NCBI RefSeq assembly: GCF_024679245.1
Contig: NC_090180.1
Location: forward strand, 11,554,507 to 11,618,506
Source: Pseudorasbora parva
Lineage: Eukaryota > Chordata > Actinopteri > Cypriniformes > Gobionidae
DNA length: 64,000 nt
Reading direction: 5' to 3'
In this document: piece by piece, positions 26,401 to 41,352 of the stretch
How positions within the stretch are numbered: position 1 is the stretch's first letter
How the letters are laid out: each line of letters starts with the position of its first letter
Notes under the pieces: generated by a model
Database searches by the model: none
What the model was told of the DNA's origin: nothing
Seen by the model: the letters and a program-made list of their open reading frames with translations, nothing else
Program-made: the position numbers and the translations under genes

Positions 26401-29400
26401 AGCCACCCATTACATACAGCTCACCCTGAGAGAAAAAGCATTCATTTAGCTCTAATAGCAGCAAAGCTACTTTAGGATTGGAAACCGTGCACTGTCTTTA
26501 CCATTAGCACAGCCATCTGGAAACGAGCACGTGGAGTGCGCATGGGAGCGATGAAAGTCCAGCAGTCCTTCTTTGGGTCATAACACTCCACTGTCCTCAA
26601 GCACTCTTCTCTGTTGTAGCCACCTGGACAGATAATAATATACATTATCTTTACAAACCTTTAACCTGCTCCTGTTTCTAACTATGACAATTTGTCATGT
26701 TATGTTGTTCTTTCATTTTTGTATTTATTCACCTCCAGCTCCACCACCATCAACACTGAATGTTTGTTTTGCAAAAATTGCATGAATTACATTAGAAGGC
26801 CCACATGAAATCTGCATTTTCTACTCTGATAATAAAATATATGCAAAATGTGTAAGGGAGCTGATAATACCCTCTTACTGGAAGTTAAATGTAACTTTGC
26901 ATTTTTATCCTTACAACTCAACTAAGCCCTTGTTTTTCCTTTAAGGATTACTTCAATCTCTGGGCATGCACACCTGCAGCAATGAGCTTGCCGTCCAGTT
27001 CAGCGGTTCCCAGGCCTGAGCGAGCGTAATGCATAGGCTTCAAAAGCTTCTCCTGCAGAACTTCTGGTTGAGTCTCGAAGCTCGGGCTCTTCAGCACACA
27101 TGGTGTAGCAGATGGGGAAGTATGAGGACTGGTGCGGCCATGCAGGGAGATCACACACAGCATGCCTCTCAGAACAGCCAGACACAGGTATGCATTGTCT
27201 GCAAAAGATATTTAGTTCATTTACACACTAAAAACAGGGTCCTCACATCTTATGACCATTACAAATATATTAGTATTTTAGTAGATTATTTATTTATTTT
27301 TTAGACAAAATAAAATTCATAAATGGGAAATTTTAGAGCAATTAAAAAGACAAATTCCACTATATAAATAATTATCACTTTAAGCATGGAAATCCTGCTT
27401 AACTTAATTTCCTAATCCAGGAAATTGTCACCAAAAAAAATTCCTTGTGTGTGCAAATACTTTGTGATAAATCTCTTTCTGATTCAGAAACATAACCATG
27501 GGGTCTCTGCATAAAAATAGCTAAGGACTATTCTTCCATAAAAGTTTAAGAATAGTGATAGGTAAAGCACTTACTGGTGGTCTTCTCTGATGCAATGTAT
27601 TTCCATTCATGCTTGTTGAACTGGTTGATGGAGGGAGAGAGGCTGCCAGAGGTGCCTGGGCTCATCTCGTCTCTCTCTCGAGGAGGCTTCTTCTGCAAAA
27701 CCAAACCAGGCAGCTCTAAACCTGCCCAAACTTCACCCCACTGCATGCATACAGACTTGGGGCCAAAGGTTAAACCCATTCCTTCCAGTGCCAATACCAC
27801 CACCATTTAAGGGGACTTCCAGTGCAAACAGCTAAGACAGGTGGTGGTTTTACAGATTTGCCTTTTAGTGCAAACCACCTGAAACATTATCAAATGGCAG
27901 CCATGCTATTCTACAGCAGAGAAGGCAGCACACTGGAAGGGGAGGACTGAAAACCAGTCATGTACCTGCACAAACTGGATGTGGTCATCCTCAGAGCTGC
28001 AGACCTCTGTCTGCCCCTCAAGCAGGCTCCCATCATGCAATTTGTGATCTGCTGAGTAGTACAGCGTTTGCACCTGCAACAACAAAACACCAACAAAACC
28101 CATGTGGGTGTTTCCATAACAAGAACAAAGCAATGTTCTGCATTGTTCCTTGAAGCAGTGGAGTCAGCTGCTATGAGGGAGGTCCTTGACAACTGTGTGC
28201 TGCCCGGACCTTGAGGGAGCCATGACTTTACATGTCTGCGGTAACTGTGATTGTGGAAATTGCTGGAAGGAGAGATCATTCCTACAATAAGTAACTTTGC
28301 TTTGGGTCAAAGAGCTACCTAAACAAATAATCGTTGCACAGTGGGATTGGAAAAAAGCTCTCAGGAACACTGCACAGATGGGAGCACATGGCTTTTGGTA
28401 GGTTGACTTAATACCACTGATGGTTGGGATCTTGCATTCTTCTTCTGCTGGACAAATCTGCTGTTGATGTGTATACTAAACCTACAGGAGATATGGGGAG
28501 ATCAACGGGGGGGACCAGCCATTAGAATTAAATGAATAATAGTCCTAAAAGCCCTGTCAAGGAGAAAATGTTATGTCACAAAGACAATTCAGATCAATAC
28601 AGTCAAGGGAAAGAAAGCGAAGGGGGAAAAAAAAAAAAAATCAGACAGAACATAGTTTGTTCGGCTCACCTGAAAAACCGTTCAGTTTTCAGTATTTTGA
28701 GGAACACGTACTGCAAAATTTACAAGGTTAAGGGCAAAACTCTGGGGGAAGGGGGAGGAGGAGGGGACCTGAGTCAACCTTTGAACAGAAATTCAGGAGA
28801 CATGAGCAAAGTGAAAGGAAAGGGTACATAAAGTCATTATACTGACCTCTTCCATTAGTTTTTCTAGGGGATCACCATTCTTCCACAGGCTGCGCTGAAC
28901 CCAGCTTATCACCTTTGAGTACAGTTTGCCATTACCAGGCAAGTTCAGGTTCTCCTCTAGCATAACCTCCAGCTATATAAACACAGTTATGAATGGAATT
29001 ATAAAAAACAAAAACCAACAAAATAGGGATGCTCCGATCGATCGGCCAGAGATCAGTATTGGCCGATAATCATATTTTATGACTCAATCGGTACTCACTA
29101 AACTTGGCCGATCTCACGAACCGATCGCAATTTGATGACGTCAGCGCATGAGTACATACATGACGCATGGGATAGTTGAAAATATTCAAACAAGAGCAAA
29201 CGAAAGGCCAAAGTGGAGAAGGATTCCATGTAAACAGCAGTTGAACATGGGTCGGTCAGTCCTAAGTGATGGGCCAACGATGTTCGGAAGTATCGATATA
29301 CAGTAGATTGATATGACGAGCACATCTGTAAAATAGCGGTGTACGCAGATTAAGCTGATGCAGGGAAAGTGCATGATACAATCTGTCCTAAACATGACAT

Positions 29401-31837
29401 GCTTTATATTAAGGGCGCTAAAATAACTGGTAACACGCAAGTTATAGTTTAAAGCAGCTTGCCCTGTCAGATGCTTTAAGAGAAGGCTACTTGTGCTGAC
29501 AGACAGATACCCTAACAGACTTGTGCTGCGTTTGAAATGTGGTGTTTTCCTTAGTGCATAACTTACATTTCACAGGTATATTCTCCATCTGTAAATGTTA
29601 GAAAGTCATGCAAGTATGTCCACTTTGCTCTCCGGAGAGGACAAGCCTCCTGTCATTTAATCGCCGTTAAACTTCAGGCTTCTATCAATGAATGCCGCCT
29701 CGTGCATGCGCAGAAAACAGACGAAGCGCAATAGAATAGGAACGCAATAATTCTGACTAAAATATACATATTTCTAAAATATCTGTTGTTGGATATGGAT
29801 ATATGTGGAATTTTAAATCTACAAGTATGTATTTTTTTAATGAAAGTGACCACTATAATTCGATAATAAAATATAGGCTAATATGCTTTTATTTGTATTT
29901 AATTTTTTTGTTTAGTGAATTTAAAAACAAAATTATTATTAATACATGCCAACATTACATTCACTGCATTTGTTTATAGCCTTCAAAATCAAGATTGTTT
30001 TTTTAAAGACATTATTGGCGGGATGAAAAATAATTTTTATTTTTCATTTTATTTTTATAAAAAAGTTATTATTAAAGTAAATACAGGTTTTTTTTATTCA
30101 AAAAGAAAAAACCGGGATATATACAGTGTGTGTCACCATTAAACCAAAAAATTGATTTTTTTTTTTTTTTGGCCATATCGCCCAGTCCTATTAAGTATCC
30201 TGATATTCAGTGTTATGCAGAAATCCCATTTTAAAGGCATCTTAAAATGTTCACTTTGTCTGTATAATGAATCATTTTTGTGATTTATTTAGTACCCTGT
30301 TAAAACAAGTTACATTACATTATTACCATAAAAATGTAAAAATATAATAAAGGCAACATCTATAGTCTTTTTAATATGAAAAAAGGTAGAAGATCAGCGA
30401 GATTACAAATCAGTGAAGCATTAGAATCAGAATCAACCAATCACCATGACAAGAAATGGGTACTCAGTATGCAAAAATCCTGATCGGAGCATCCCCACAA
30501 CAAAACAAAAAAAACATGCAAGTAATAAATAGATAGACAGACAGACATACTTTCAGTCGAGGAAGTTTAAGGAAATCATCTTGTTCGGAGATCTCCTGAA
30601 GATGGTCCTGGATATAGCCATCAATCTTGCCTAGAAGCCGCCCATCAGCCATACTACTAGCAAAGTTGCGGTATGAAATAGCGCTTTGGGAGTCCATTTT
30701 TGATAGCAGATAGTCTCCACATATCTGCAAAACAGGATTCAGTATATCAGGGGACAGCATTGTAGTGTATACATTAGATACTTCTGACCATGTAAATGCC
30801 TGTACATACCTGTTTGACCCTGTCCAATTTGAGCCTCTTTGCTGCAGAATACACATCTCTGACCAGATCTTTATCTGCCTTTAGTCTATCAACAGGGAAA
30901 TATGGGGATATATGAAACCTGTGTTCTTGACATTATAAATGTGTAATGAAAAGTTTCAATGCCATGTAAATATATGTACTGTGCTGTGTAGGCATAGTTC
31001 AGCAAGATCTCCACAGCATCAGGGTTGAGGTCATCGAATTTAACCAGTGAAATCCCACCATGTGGCTCAGTGTCAGCATTGAAGATTTCAAAGAGGCAAG
31101 GACTGCAGCAGGCCAGCACAGCCTTATGGGCCATAAGCTCATGTCCACAGACCTGCAGGAGAACCACCATTATTGTGAGTGGGTTCCAGAGAGCCTTATA
31201 CAAAGGTTTTGGGTCAGTATGATACTTTTTGAAAAAAATAACAATAAATGTATTGAACAACAAATTGAAATGGACAAACATTAAAATCTGCTTCTGAGCC
31301 AACAGTCATGGTATAAAACAGGTTATTTTATTTCTTTATCATTATTTCTATGTTAAAATAATTCACTAAAAATAGAATAAATAGCCTTTTGAAAGCAACT
31401 TTATACTTTAATTAAAGATTGTATCAATTACATCACATCAGTAGGTAGCGACATGCAACTAAAAATATGTCATTCAATCGTTCAAGAGATTCATTCAAAA
31501 ATGTCTTGTCTTCATGAATCATTGAATAATTAATTCAAACACATTTTTCTTAATGAATCAATTTAATTTTCATAGACTGCAACAATTAACATTTTGCAAG
31601 AAGACCTCAAGTAAATCATGTTATACTTTATAGTTGTCTATTCAATATCATAAAAATAATATGGAAAATAATACATTTTTTAAAAAGTAAAAAGTTCATT
31701 TTTTTCTGAAACAAAGGGGGTCTTACCAACAGTCTGACGTCACAAAACTGGCCACTTTTACGCAAAGCATTCATCTTGGCCACAGTAGAATCAAGGAAAC
31801 TCTCATCCTCAAATATTAAATATCCGTTGGGAGTCAT
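23458..31837 (-). CDS. ivns1abp: Ivns1abp / NS1-binding-protein homologue, BTB-BACK-Kelch (complete, 13 coding exons)
   Basis: A BTB-Kelch protein, in human an actin-binding, CUL3-adaptor-type protein with nuclear RNA-processing roles, first named for binding influenza NS1. Coding exons, 5' to 3': 31727-31837, 30980-31152, 30810-30885, 30551-30724, 28847-28972, 27966-28073, 27575-27692, 26974-27198, 26502-26623, 26299-26425, 24143-24274, 23869-24042, 23458-23714. All GT-AG and phase-consistent, giving 640 aa (human 642). BTB about 22-130 ([21 protein letters not shown]), BACK about 134-235, a variable linker, then six Kelch-type blades from about 360 ([70 protein letters not shown]). The start at 31837 ([12 protein letters not shown]) matches the family; an in-frame upstream Met at 31879 lies before a likely acceptor. 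The protein ends ...IEALTKN, unlike human. Confidence 0.97.
24371..24804. mobile_element. Small non-autonomous hAT-like element in ivns1abp intron
   Basis: Ends GGCCTGTCACGATAG and, inverted, TATCATGACAGACCT, about 430 bp apart. Lies between the exons at 24143 and 26425. No transposase. Confidence 0.6.
25140..25800. repeat. Repetitive intronic segment with SINE/LINE-like tail
   Basis: Contains CTAGAAATCTAGACGCACCC-like sequence at the left and, near 25315-25375, AAAGCGCTTTGGATGG followed by AAAGCGCTATATAAATGCAG, a tail type shared by fish SINEs and L2-like LINEs. A 196-aa minus-strand ORF covers the region but shows no protein-family signature. Confidence 0.45.
28738..28770 (+). other. G-rich tract (possible G-quadruplex) in ivns1abp intron
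   Basis: GGGGGAAGGGGGAGGAGGAG and following GGGG near 28743-28768. It could form a quadruplex on the non-template strand relative to the plus direction. No function is implied. Confidence 0.4.
29025..30496. mobile_element. Non-autonomous hAT-like element in ivns1abp intron 4
   Basis: Ends AGGGATGCTCCGATCGATCG and, inverted, CTGATCGGAGCATCCCC. About 1.47 kb, sitting between the exons at 28972 and 30551, so its right end is only 55 bp from the latter's donor. AT-rich interior, no transposase. The interior near 30150-30190 (GGCCATATCGCCCAGTCC) may be a nested second element. Confidence 0.7.
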
Positions 31838-32012
31838 TTTGATGAATCTATCAAAGGCAAGGTGAATGGAGGCAAACACAGCAAAATGAGACCTGCTCTT
31901 TTAGCATTAACATATGTCAGGAGAAGGCTTGCATGAAATCTGTGCCGTTTTGTACCAAATTTTCTGCAATGCCTGTGTGGGGATATCTTTGTAATGGATT
32001 TAAACATGTTTA

Positions 32013-32216
32013 TTAAAGGGATAATTTACCCAAAAAATTTAATTCAAATCATGAGTTTATTTCTTCTGCTGAACACAAATTATGATATTTTAAACCATGT
32101 TGGTAATCAAGCAGTTAATGGTAGCCATTGTCTTCTATAGTACTTCCATACATTTGGAATAACATGAGGGTGAGTAAATTGACAATTAAAATCTTAGTGT
32201 GAACTATCCCTTTAAA
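32013..32216. repeat. MITE copy in ivns1abp intron 1
   Basis: Ends TTAAAGGGATAATTTACC and GTGAACTATCCCTTTAA. The interior shares TTCTGCTGAACACAAAT and ACATGAGGGTGAGTAAAT with the palindromic MITE at 16742-17080. Confidence 0.75.
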
Positions 32217-32327
32217 CGGAGCTGAGAGAACTACATTTGTATTGGAAGCTTAGGGCATCATCAAAAGTAGCTAAATATTAACTTATGAACATGTAAGGAG
32301 TGGGGGATGCAAAGAACTCTCTGAGGA

Positions 32328-33735
32328 TGCTTTCACACTTGGTTCAATTGCATGGTCCGAACAAGAAGTTTATTGATCCCCTTACCAACTGGATCGTGTT
32401 CACATTATATTATGTGGGTCTGAACTAATGATGTCAATTTACACAAATTCCTATGATCGAGAATATTTGAAATGGATGATCAATTAATGGTTCAGCCGTA
32501 ATACTGCAAAATGCATCAGTGGCATATACCCAACAGCATGACAGGTTGTGCAAATGCTACTCAAAACACCATGTTCCTCACCCAAATGAATCATAAGGGG
32601 TTTTTTTTAAGTCGAAATAAAAGGTTAGTAGGATTGTAAAATGAGTCGATGTGATTGATCATTTAATTAAATTACTGACTTAAATCAAATATAGCGACTA
32701 ATACAACGTCACCAACACCACCTCAGTTGCATACTATTCTGAACGCCACAACTCCTGTTGTGGACACCCTTCCTGTAATAACGTGCTGAAACATGGCAAC
32801 TAAACCCAATGAATCCACAACGATTTATTATAAGACTGACTGGTCTCATTATCATGTTATGCATGTAATATAACCGTCCCAATCATATATTAATCTCTTT
32901 ATAATGTTATGTAACATGACAGTCCCAATCATAGTTATTAGTCGCACATTGCTGTTCACCGGTGCACTTTACCACTTTCTTAACCAAATGCATCCTGTAT
33001 GAGATATACCAAAAATATATAGGCCTACAAAAAATAAACTCACAATAGCACAAAATAAAAGGCTGACAATGCACAAGCAGACTTATGATGGTGTAACACT
33101 AGCATTTTAACGTAAAATGGTCCCAAACATAACCTTGCTTATCAATGATTGACGTTATTGATTAAATTATCGACAATTAACCGATCGTTGATTGATCGCT
33201 AGAATTACTAGTCTCCGAAACATGGTGCATTTGCATCAAAGCAGCAGCTGTTTGGTGTTTACCCGTTGCTTTGTAACGACGACACAGGAGGTGGTGGCAA
33301 CATGCTGGCCACCACACTTTTATATTTCAGTTTTGTTTTAAAGCATCAGCACATAATTGCACTTGCATACATCTAGTCACAAATGTACAACAAAAGAAAG
33401 CTAGAGTCTATTTTTGCTAAAGGTGAGCAGAAATGTAATTATAAAAATTCTCTGCTTGCAGTGCGTCAGTCATGCTTGTCAGGAAAGTGAGTGAGAATAT
33501 GCATAAGCAGTTTTATCGAATCATATATCGTCAATAGCAGTTCACTTCCATAATTTAGTATGATTCCATTCATATCAGAAGTGAACTGTACTAGAGTTCA
33601 TATGAACCGCACCGCAGACTATCTTTTTATGCTGACTCGAGTGCGGTTCGTGGGTGCCCACCCGAGTTCAGAAAACAAAGTGCACTTTTTCCAAATGAAC
33701 TGACGTCAATCGAACCAGGGTGCACACTAAGAGAG
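32328..33735. mobile_element. Possible non-autonomous transposon in ivns1abp intron 1
   Basis: The left end CTTTCACACTTGGTTCAATTG resembles the reverse complement of the right end TCAATCGAACCAGGGTGCACAC. About 1.4 kb, no transposase. The termini are imperfect. Confidence 0.5.
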
Positions 33736-33737
33736 CT

Positions 33738-33866
33738 AGGGTGAGTCTCAATCAGTTCCCTAGTTTAGTGGTCAGGGCACTGATCAGGACTTGCGTCAAT
33801 GGGCTAACTCCCTAATCAGTGCTGCTCTGACTACTGAACAAGGGAGCTGATTGAGATGCACATCTA
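33738..33866. repeat. Short hairpin MITE
   Basis: GAGTCTCAATCAGTTCCCT pairs with AGGGAGCTGATTGAGAT, and CAGGGCACTGAT with TCAGTGCTGCTCTG. About 125 bp, non-coding. Confidence 0.6.
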
Positions 33867-34187
33867 GTGTGAAAGCACCTTGAAATACAGCAGAAATTCC
33901 CACAGATTGCTTTGAAAGTGTGTGGACACAGATTCCATGTATGAAGAGACACACCTACCAAACAGATGTAACAGAAGAACAGTCTTGCTCTAAGGCACTT
34001 TAGTAGACCTTTTAACAGAGAAGCAGCGGCTGCACCAATCGTGTCTGACGTCACTCAGTGGGTTAAAGAATACAAGTTCCACAACCTTGATTATGCATGA
34101 TGACCTAAAGAAGTGAAAGAGAAACACTGAATTCAACCATGACAATTCAACTATAGCTAATAAGAGGAAATTATTCTTAAGCACCAA

Positions 34188-34395
34188 ATCAGTATATCAG
34201 AATGATTTCTGAAGGATCATGTGACACTGAAGACTGGAGTTTGGCTGCAGAAAATAAAATACAGCTTTGCCATCACAGGAACGATTTAAAATATATTAAA
34301 TGGGAAACTTATTTTTAATTGTAATATTACTGTTTTTACTATATTTTTGATGCAATAAAAACCTAACAACCTTTTTTTAAAGACATTACCGACCA
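34188..34395. repeat. Interspersed fish repeat (TGAAGGATCATGTGACACTG type)
   Basis: TTTCTGAAGGATCATGTGAC, GACTGGAG and the AATAAAATACAGCTTTGCCATCAC stretch belong to a repeat that also appears at 51535-51835, in opposite orientation or related form at 63405-63575, and in fragments at 15695-15780, 26030-26215 and 50760-50945. Confidence 0.65.
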
Positions 34396-35229
34396 TTGTG
34401 TTAAGTTAAACATGGTCAGAGCTTCACACACACCTTTTCACCACTGAGGTTTCCAGTAGTTTCAGATTTCTGAATATTTAACTATATATTTTGCAGCTGT
34501 AGAAAATGTTGTAATATTTTTTATAGAAATCCGCAGTCTTTTCCAGGCCTGGAAAATCCCAATTAAGTTTTTGAAGGTTTTCCAAGGCTGTGGGAAGGGT
34601 TTTAAAGGGTTTACCAAAATTGTAACCACCAACTTGGATCAGTCAACCAGTATTTTTAGTTTGTATTCTAAAGTCTGAGTTCAAATTAAATATTCTCGGG
34701 TCATACTATTGCTTTTAAAAACCTTATAGCCCTTACTTTTTAAAATGAATACATTATTGTCCATAAATAAAAAGGAGCCCAAAAAAAGAACATTCTGTGA
34801 ATGTTCCTAAAACATTTATTTGTAATGTTTATTTTTGGTTAGCCAGAAAAGTTTGTGTTTCGGAAATATAGGTGTTTTTTTGTGGGGTTTTTTGCAAAAC
34901 GTTTCAACATTCGGGAAATGTTTTAAAACGGGAACATTCTCTTTGGATTCTAAAAAACCTAAAAAAAAGAAAAATAACCTGTAGGGAACACACCTTACAT
35001 CCTCCCCCAACCCCACATGGGAAACATATGGGTACGTTCTGTATTTACTGGGGCTAGTAACTTTAGGTCATGTTAGTAGGCCTACGTCCACATTACATTT
35101 ATTCTACATATACGTAACCGTCAACGTACTTCCATAGCCGTCGCTAAGTAATTACTTGTTCAAAATAATAAAATGACAATGCGATCGGTGTTTATATATA
35201 ACGTTATATATACACATTTCCGGGTTTAG

Positions 35230-35370
35230 TGCTGCCTTCACGTGCTATCTGATAAATCGTAAATACTAGTTTCCTAATGAAAAATTGGACATGAACGCCA
35301 TATTAGGTAAATTTAATTGCGACTTTAGAAGTGGGAAGTGGGATTTTGTCGATAGCACGTGAAGACAGCA
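35230..35370. repeat. MITE with CACGTG-containing ends (copy 1)
   Basis: TGCTGCCTTCACGTGCTATC at the left pairs with GATAGCACGTGAAGACAGCA at the right. Inside ivns1abp intron 1. A second copy lies at 39838-39990. Confidence 0.8.
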
Positions 35371-36131
35371 TAATGTTTGTTCAAGGCACAAGAGACACGC
35401 GACCCGGAGCGCGAGGAGGAACTGAGCTTTCTAGATTAAACCAGTAACGTTACCGCCGAAACAAACACACGTGACTTCTCATAACCTTATATTCAAAACG
35501 GGTAACTTAAAATATATACATCATATTACAGGTCTGGAGAAAAGTGGTGGGTCACGTGACAACGACGAGATACTTCATACTTGTTAAGATATGACATTTA
35601 TGATTTAACGTTAGTCAGAACGAAAGCCTTATTATTTTGCCATTCACCGGGAGTAAATGGTGGCTGAGGCTGTTGATCAATAACATTCTGCCCAACATCA
35701 ATAATTTTCATATTTAAGTGAACTACAGTTAACCTACATCTTCAACGGTCATGTAAATCGGACATATTAACATCCTGTTAAACGTGCTACTGTGATCTGT
35801 GAGGTCCAGTCGAGCAGAAGCTGGGTTTCTTTTGTACACTGAACCATTCACCAAAACAGCCGTTTCTCATAATAAAGTAAAACTGGAAATTTGATTGATA
35901 TTACTCGTCCGAAAGTCAAACTGTTGGGCAAACGTTCAGGTAAGTTAAAACAGCCAACGGATAATGGTAACGTGTTACCGTTAATAAAAGTAGCGTTTCC
36001 TCAAACAACACAAACCGGATTTTTTCTAGTCACTTCACAAGCTCGACTAACGCAACTTTAACACCACTTTAACCTTCTCTAAACAACAAAACGCTTTCAT
36101 TTTAAAACACAGCATGAAAATAACATCTTAC

Positions 36132-36260
36132 CGATTTCGTTTGTCTGTTTAAAACCACGAAAAACATCTCTACTTTGGAAAAAGAATGATTATCTGTCCA
36201 GACTCCAAAGAACCGCCGTTAAGTTAACAAGAGCTACCGAATGACACCGAAGTGCGCGCG
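36132..36260 (-). other. ivns1abp: ivns1abp non-coding exon 1 and promoter edge (approximate)
   Basis: On the minus strand the sequence AAACGAAATCG is followed by GTAAGATG, a good donor, at 36131. The likely partner acceptor TTTGATAG ends at 31848, ten bases before the ATG codon. Upstream (36250-36300) are CpG-containing sequence and TGACGCA / TGACG half-CRE-like motifs. The transcription start is inferred. Confidence 0.5.
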
Positions 36261-36880
36261 CTTAACTATGCTGCGTCACTGATGACGAGAGCACAGTAGC
36301 ACGATGGGAGAGGCAAACAATGGAGCCTGTTTTTAACTTGCTTAATGATAATTTACAGTTATTACAAATGATAAACGTTGCTAAAATATTATTGGCATTA
36401 CATCTGGATGGATCTATGTTATGAGAAACGCGTTGCACTGAGCGGAAATGAGTAAATATGCCGTGAGCATGATTGGCTCCATGTCACCAACCACTATTCA
36501 CTTTAATCACAGTAGTAGACCAGTTCCAACCCCCCACCCAGCAACCACTACACAACCAGTCACATTCATTCATGCAGAACATGCGTCCTGACACTGTCTC
36601 CTCTATATTAATATTTTAGGTGTTAGATTTTGAAGCAGGAGCAAATGCTTGGGGTTTTAAGAAAGTGTTACTGTGTCATTCAAATATTTTGTGTTTAATC
36701 TATAATAATTCAATAATTAATCCTGTGATGTAATTTTGCATTTCTTTCCATTTCCTCTGTGGAGGTCCGTATTATGTAACCACCTCGTCATCGGCCCAAC
36801 TGAAGCGCCTCCACCTCAGCCTGCTGTCTCCATAGTTTCCAGCCACTTAGAAAAAGAAACATGAATATAGACAGGCTTGC

Positions 36881-37021
<141 letters not shown>

Positions 37022-37449
37022 ACTCGTTCAGCTGAGCATGGGTTACATAAGGCACTCAGCTGAACATACTAAATTACTAAACTCACTTCAGTGATGATAC
37101 AATCGCTGATGATTCCTTTTTTCAAGGAATATAGGAATAATAATAATAATACTTTCTAATAGGTTAAAGTAGTGTGCATGTTTCTGCCCACCGGAAACAA
37201 ATTCTGCATTTAATTATAAACTGCTCTGGAATTTAATTGAATTCATAATAATTTAGAGACAACAGTGCAGTATTTTCTTTTTAATTTAATAGTAGCATCA
37301 TCAATTTAATTTGATAATTTGCTTAAATGATTATTTATTTTGATTTTTGATTCCGGCAATCCTTATGAAAAGTGCTATACAAATAAATAAAAAAAGTTAA
37401 TTTGTTTTTTTTAATATTGCCATATAGTTGTATATTAAACAATTATTTT

Positions 37450-37451
<2 letters not shown>

Positions 37452-37543
<92 letters not shown>
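37452..37543. repeat. (TA)n microsatellite
   Basis: About 92 bp of pure TA dinucleotide. The Tyr-Ile ORFs over it are artefacts. Confidence 0.98.
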
Positions 37544-37545
<2 letters not shown>

Positions 37546-37822
37546 AGGAAGAGGCCCCTCACCCTGTTTAGGTTTATTTTGCAACAACCGACTACATTGG
37601 TCCTTACTTTGTAAGCATGGAAAGAAGTGCTTTGGTTGAACGAGCCATTTAAGTTTAGTAGTATGTGTGGAAAATGTTGTGCACTCCATAGTCTCCATAG
37701 CAACTGCCACACACACTTTACGTGTTTGTTAGAAAACAATGCCGATTCACTTGTACAACACAATGGGCTAATAAAGCCCCTCTGCTGCTTCTGACAGGTG
37801 ACCCATGATTACTCATATGGAG

Positions 37823-39700
<1,878 letters not shown>

Positions 39701-39837
39701 GATTCATTTCATTTATTTTTCAAAAGGACCATACAATAAAAAAGGAACATTTTTATAAGGCAGTTGGTAAACTAGTTCATCATTTTTGCACTTAATCAAA
39801 TGATTGACAGGCGTGATGCAAACTCAACATTCATTTA

Positions 39838-39990
39838 TGCTGGCTTCACGTGTTATCGTAAATTTCCCACTTTCCCAAGTCATGATTAATCTTCGCATTC
39901 ACATTTTGACTTAATAGGCCGTTCACGTGTCATTTTTTAACTAGGGAACTAGCATTTACGATAATTCTGATAGCACGTGAAGGCAGCAAA
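39838..39990. repeat. MITE with CACGTG-containing ends (copy 2)
   Basis: TGCTGGCTTCACGTGTTATC at the left pairs with GATAGCACGTGAAGGCAGCA at the right. Interior CCCACTTTCCCAAGTC resembles the complement of copy 1 (GAAGTGGGAAGTGGG). It lies just downstream of, or within, the arpc5 3'UTR. Confidence 0.8.
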
Positions 39991-41352
39991 GAGCTGCAAA
40001 TGAACAAGTGAAGACTTCCTCGCCTTGTTAATGTATGGCAAGTAGACAAAAGTGGAAGCAAAATTCTCCATTGCAGCTTGAGCGCTTGCTGCTGTGTTTG
40101 GTGGGAATTGTGACAACACACAAACACTCATGTGTCTCAGAGGTTAGCTAGATCATCAGCACCTGACATAAAGTCTGAGTTCAAAGTTGAGACATGATGT
40201 AAATTATGATCTACTATCGGTAACACAGTTCAAAAATGACGTGGTCAAAATATACATACGCTTTTGCTAGACAATGCGAATAATACTCGGCGTTATAAAA
40301 AAACTAAATTCGTCGTTTTTGTAAAGAGTACAAAAACACACTAGTATTAATCAACATTTATGACAATCAAAACCTTTTTGGCAACTTAAGAAAAGTTATT
40401 CCCTTTTTTGTTTCATAAAATGTGATACCAGTGTGATATGAAACCGAAGAGTTGATGGAAACGTGTGGATTACTGAAGGGATTGTGGAGAAAAATACCAT
40501 CACAAGAAATTGAGCTGGAAACCTCCTTCTTGAAAGCATTCAAATAAGGCTAGATTCAACATCCAACTCTGAATTAAAATATAATGTAAGAAGGAAAAAA
40601 GCAAATACTGATGTTGGCGTGTTCCATAGACCAGCTCTGATTATGTTTAAAAGGAGCAGATGAGGAAAAGAGTGTAAAGAGAACATCCTCTACAAAATAA
40701 AGCTTGATCACCAATCTTCACCCAAAAAATTGTATTCACCCTCAGTTAGGTTAAAACCTGTTCGAGTTTCTTTCTTCAGTGGAACACAAAAGAAAACATT
40801 TTTGGAATGTTGTTTGAACTCATCTTTTGTGTTCTACAGAAGACGGAACGATACGAGAGTGACTAAATGATTTTTTTTTGGGGTCAACTGTTCCTTTAAG
40901 CAAAACATAAAACAACACACTCCAGAGTGCCATCATACGCCATTGCAATTAAATGACTGTGTAATGATGATTTTGTCATGTGATTACATGTACTGTTTGT
41001 TCTGCTCTGTTGAGACTTTACATCGGGACAGGTATGAGAATGTGAAGTATGCAAAATGTACGAGTAAAGAGACGTTTCCTTTGATAATAGCTAAAATGTC
41101 TGTGCTTAATATCTACTGAGGTCAACAATAACATTTTCTCATCACCATTCTGTCAACACAGATCCAAGGTGCTTATCTTCACTGCAACAAATCCAAATGG
41201 GACTGTAATGTTTGATCGTTTTAAAAAAAAGAAGGTGAGGTGAGTGGCTGGACATCCTCAACAGTTTGGCAGTGCGGGCAGAAACCTGACCATGAGGGCT
41301 TGTGCCAGCCAGTCCCTCCGCCAACCCTGCCACGGTGCTGAGGTGCTGAACA
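39991..41352 (-). other. arpc5: arpc5 3'UTR (probable, long) with MITE fragment
   Basis: Unique sequence after the TAA stop (complement of 41353-41355). It includes a decayed MITE arm near 40715-40905 (TTTCTTCAGTGGAACACAAAAG). The polyadenylation site is not certain; an AATAAA on the minus strand lies near 39712-39720. Confidence 0.4.

Noticed and set aside
31838..31879. Upstream in-frame Met at 31879 as the ivns1abp start
   Set aside because: A probable splice acceptor at 31848 lies between, and the family N-terminus matches the Met at 31837.
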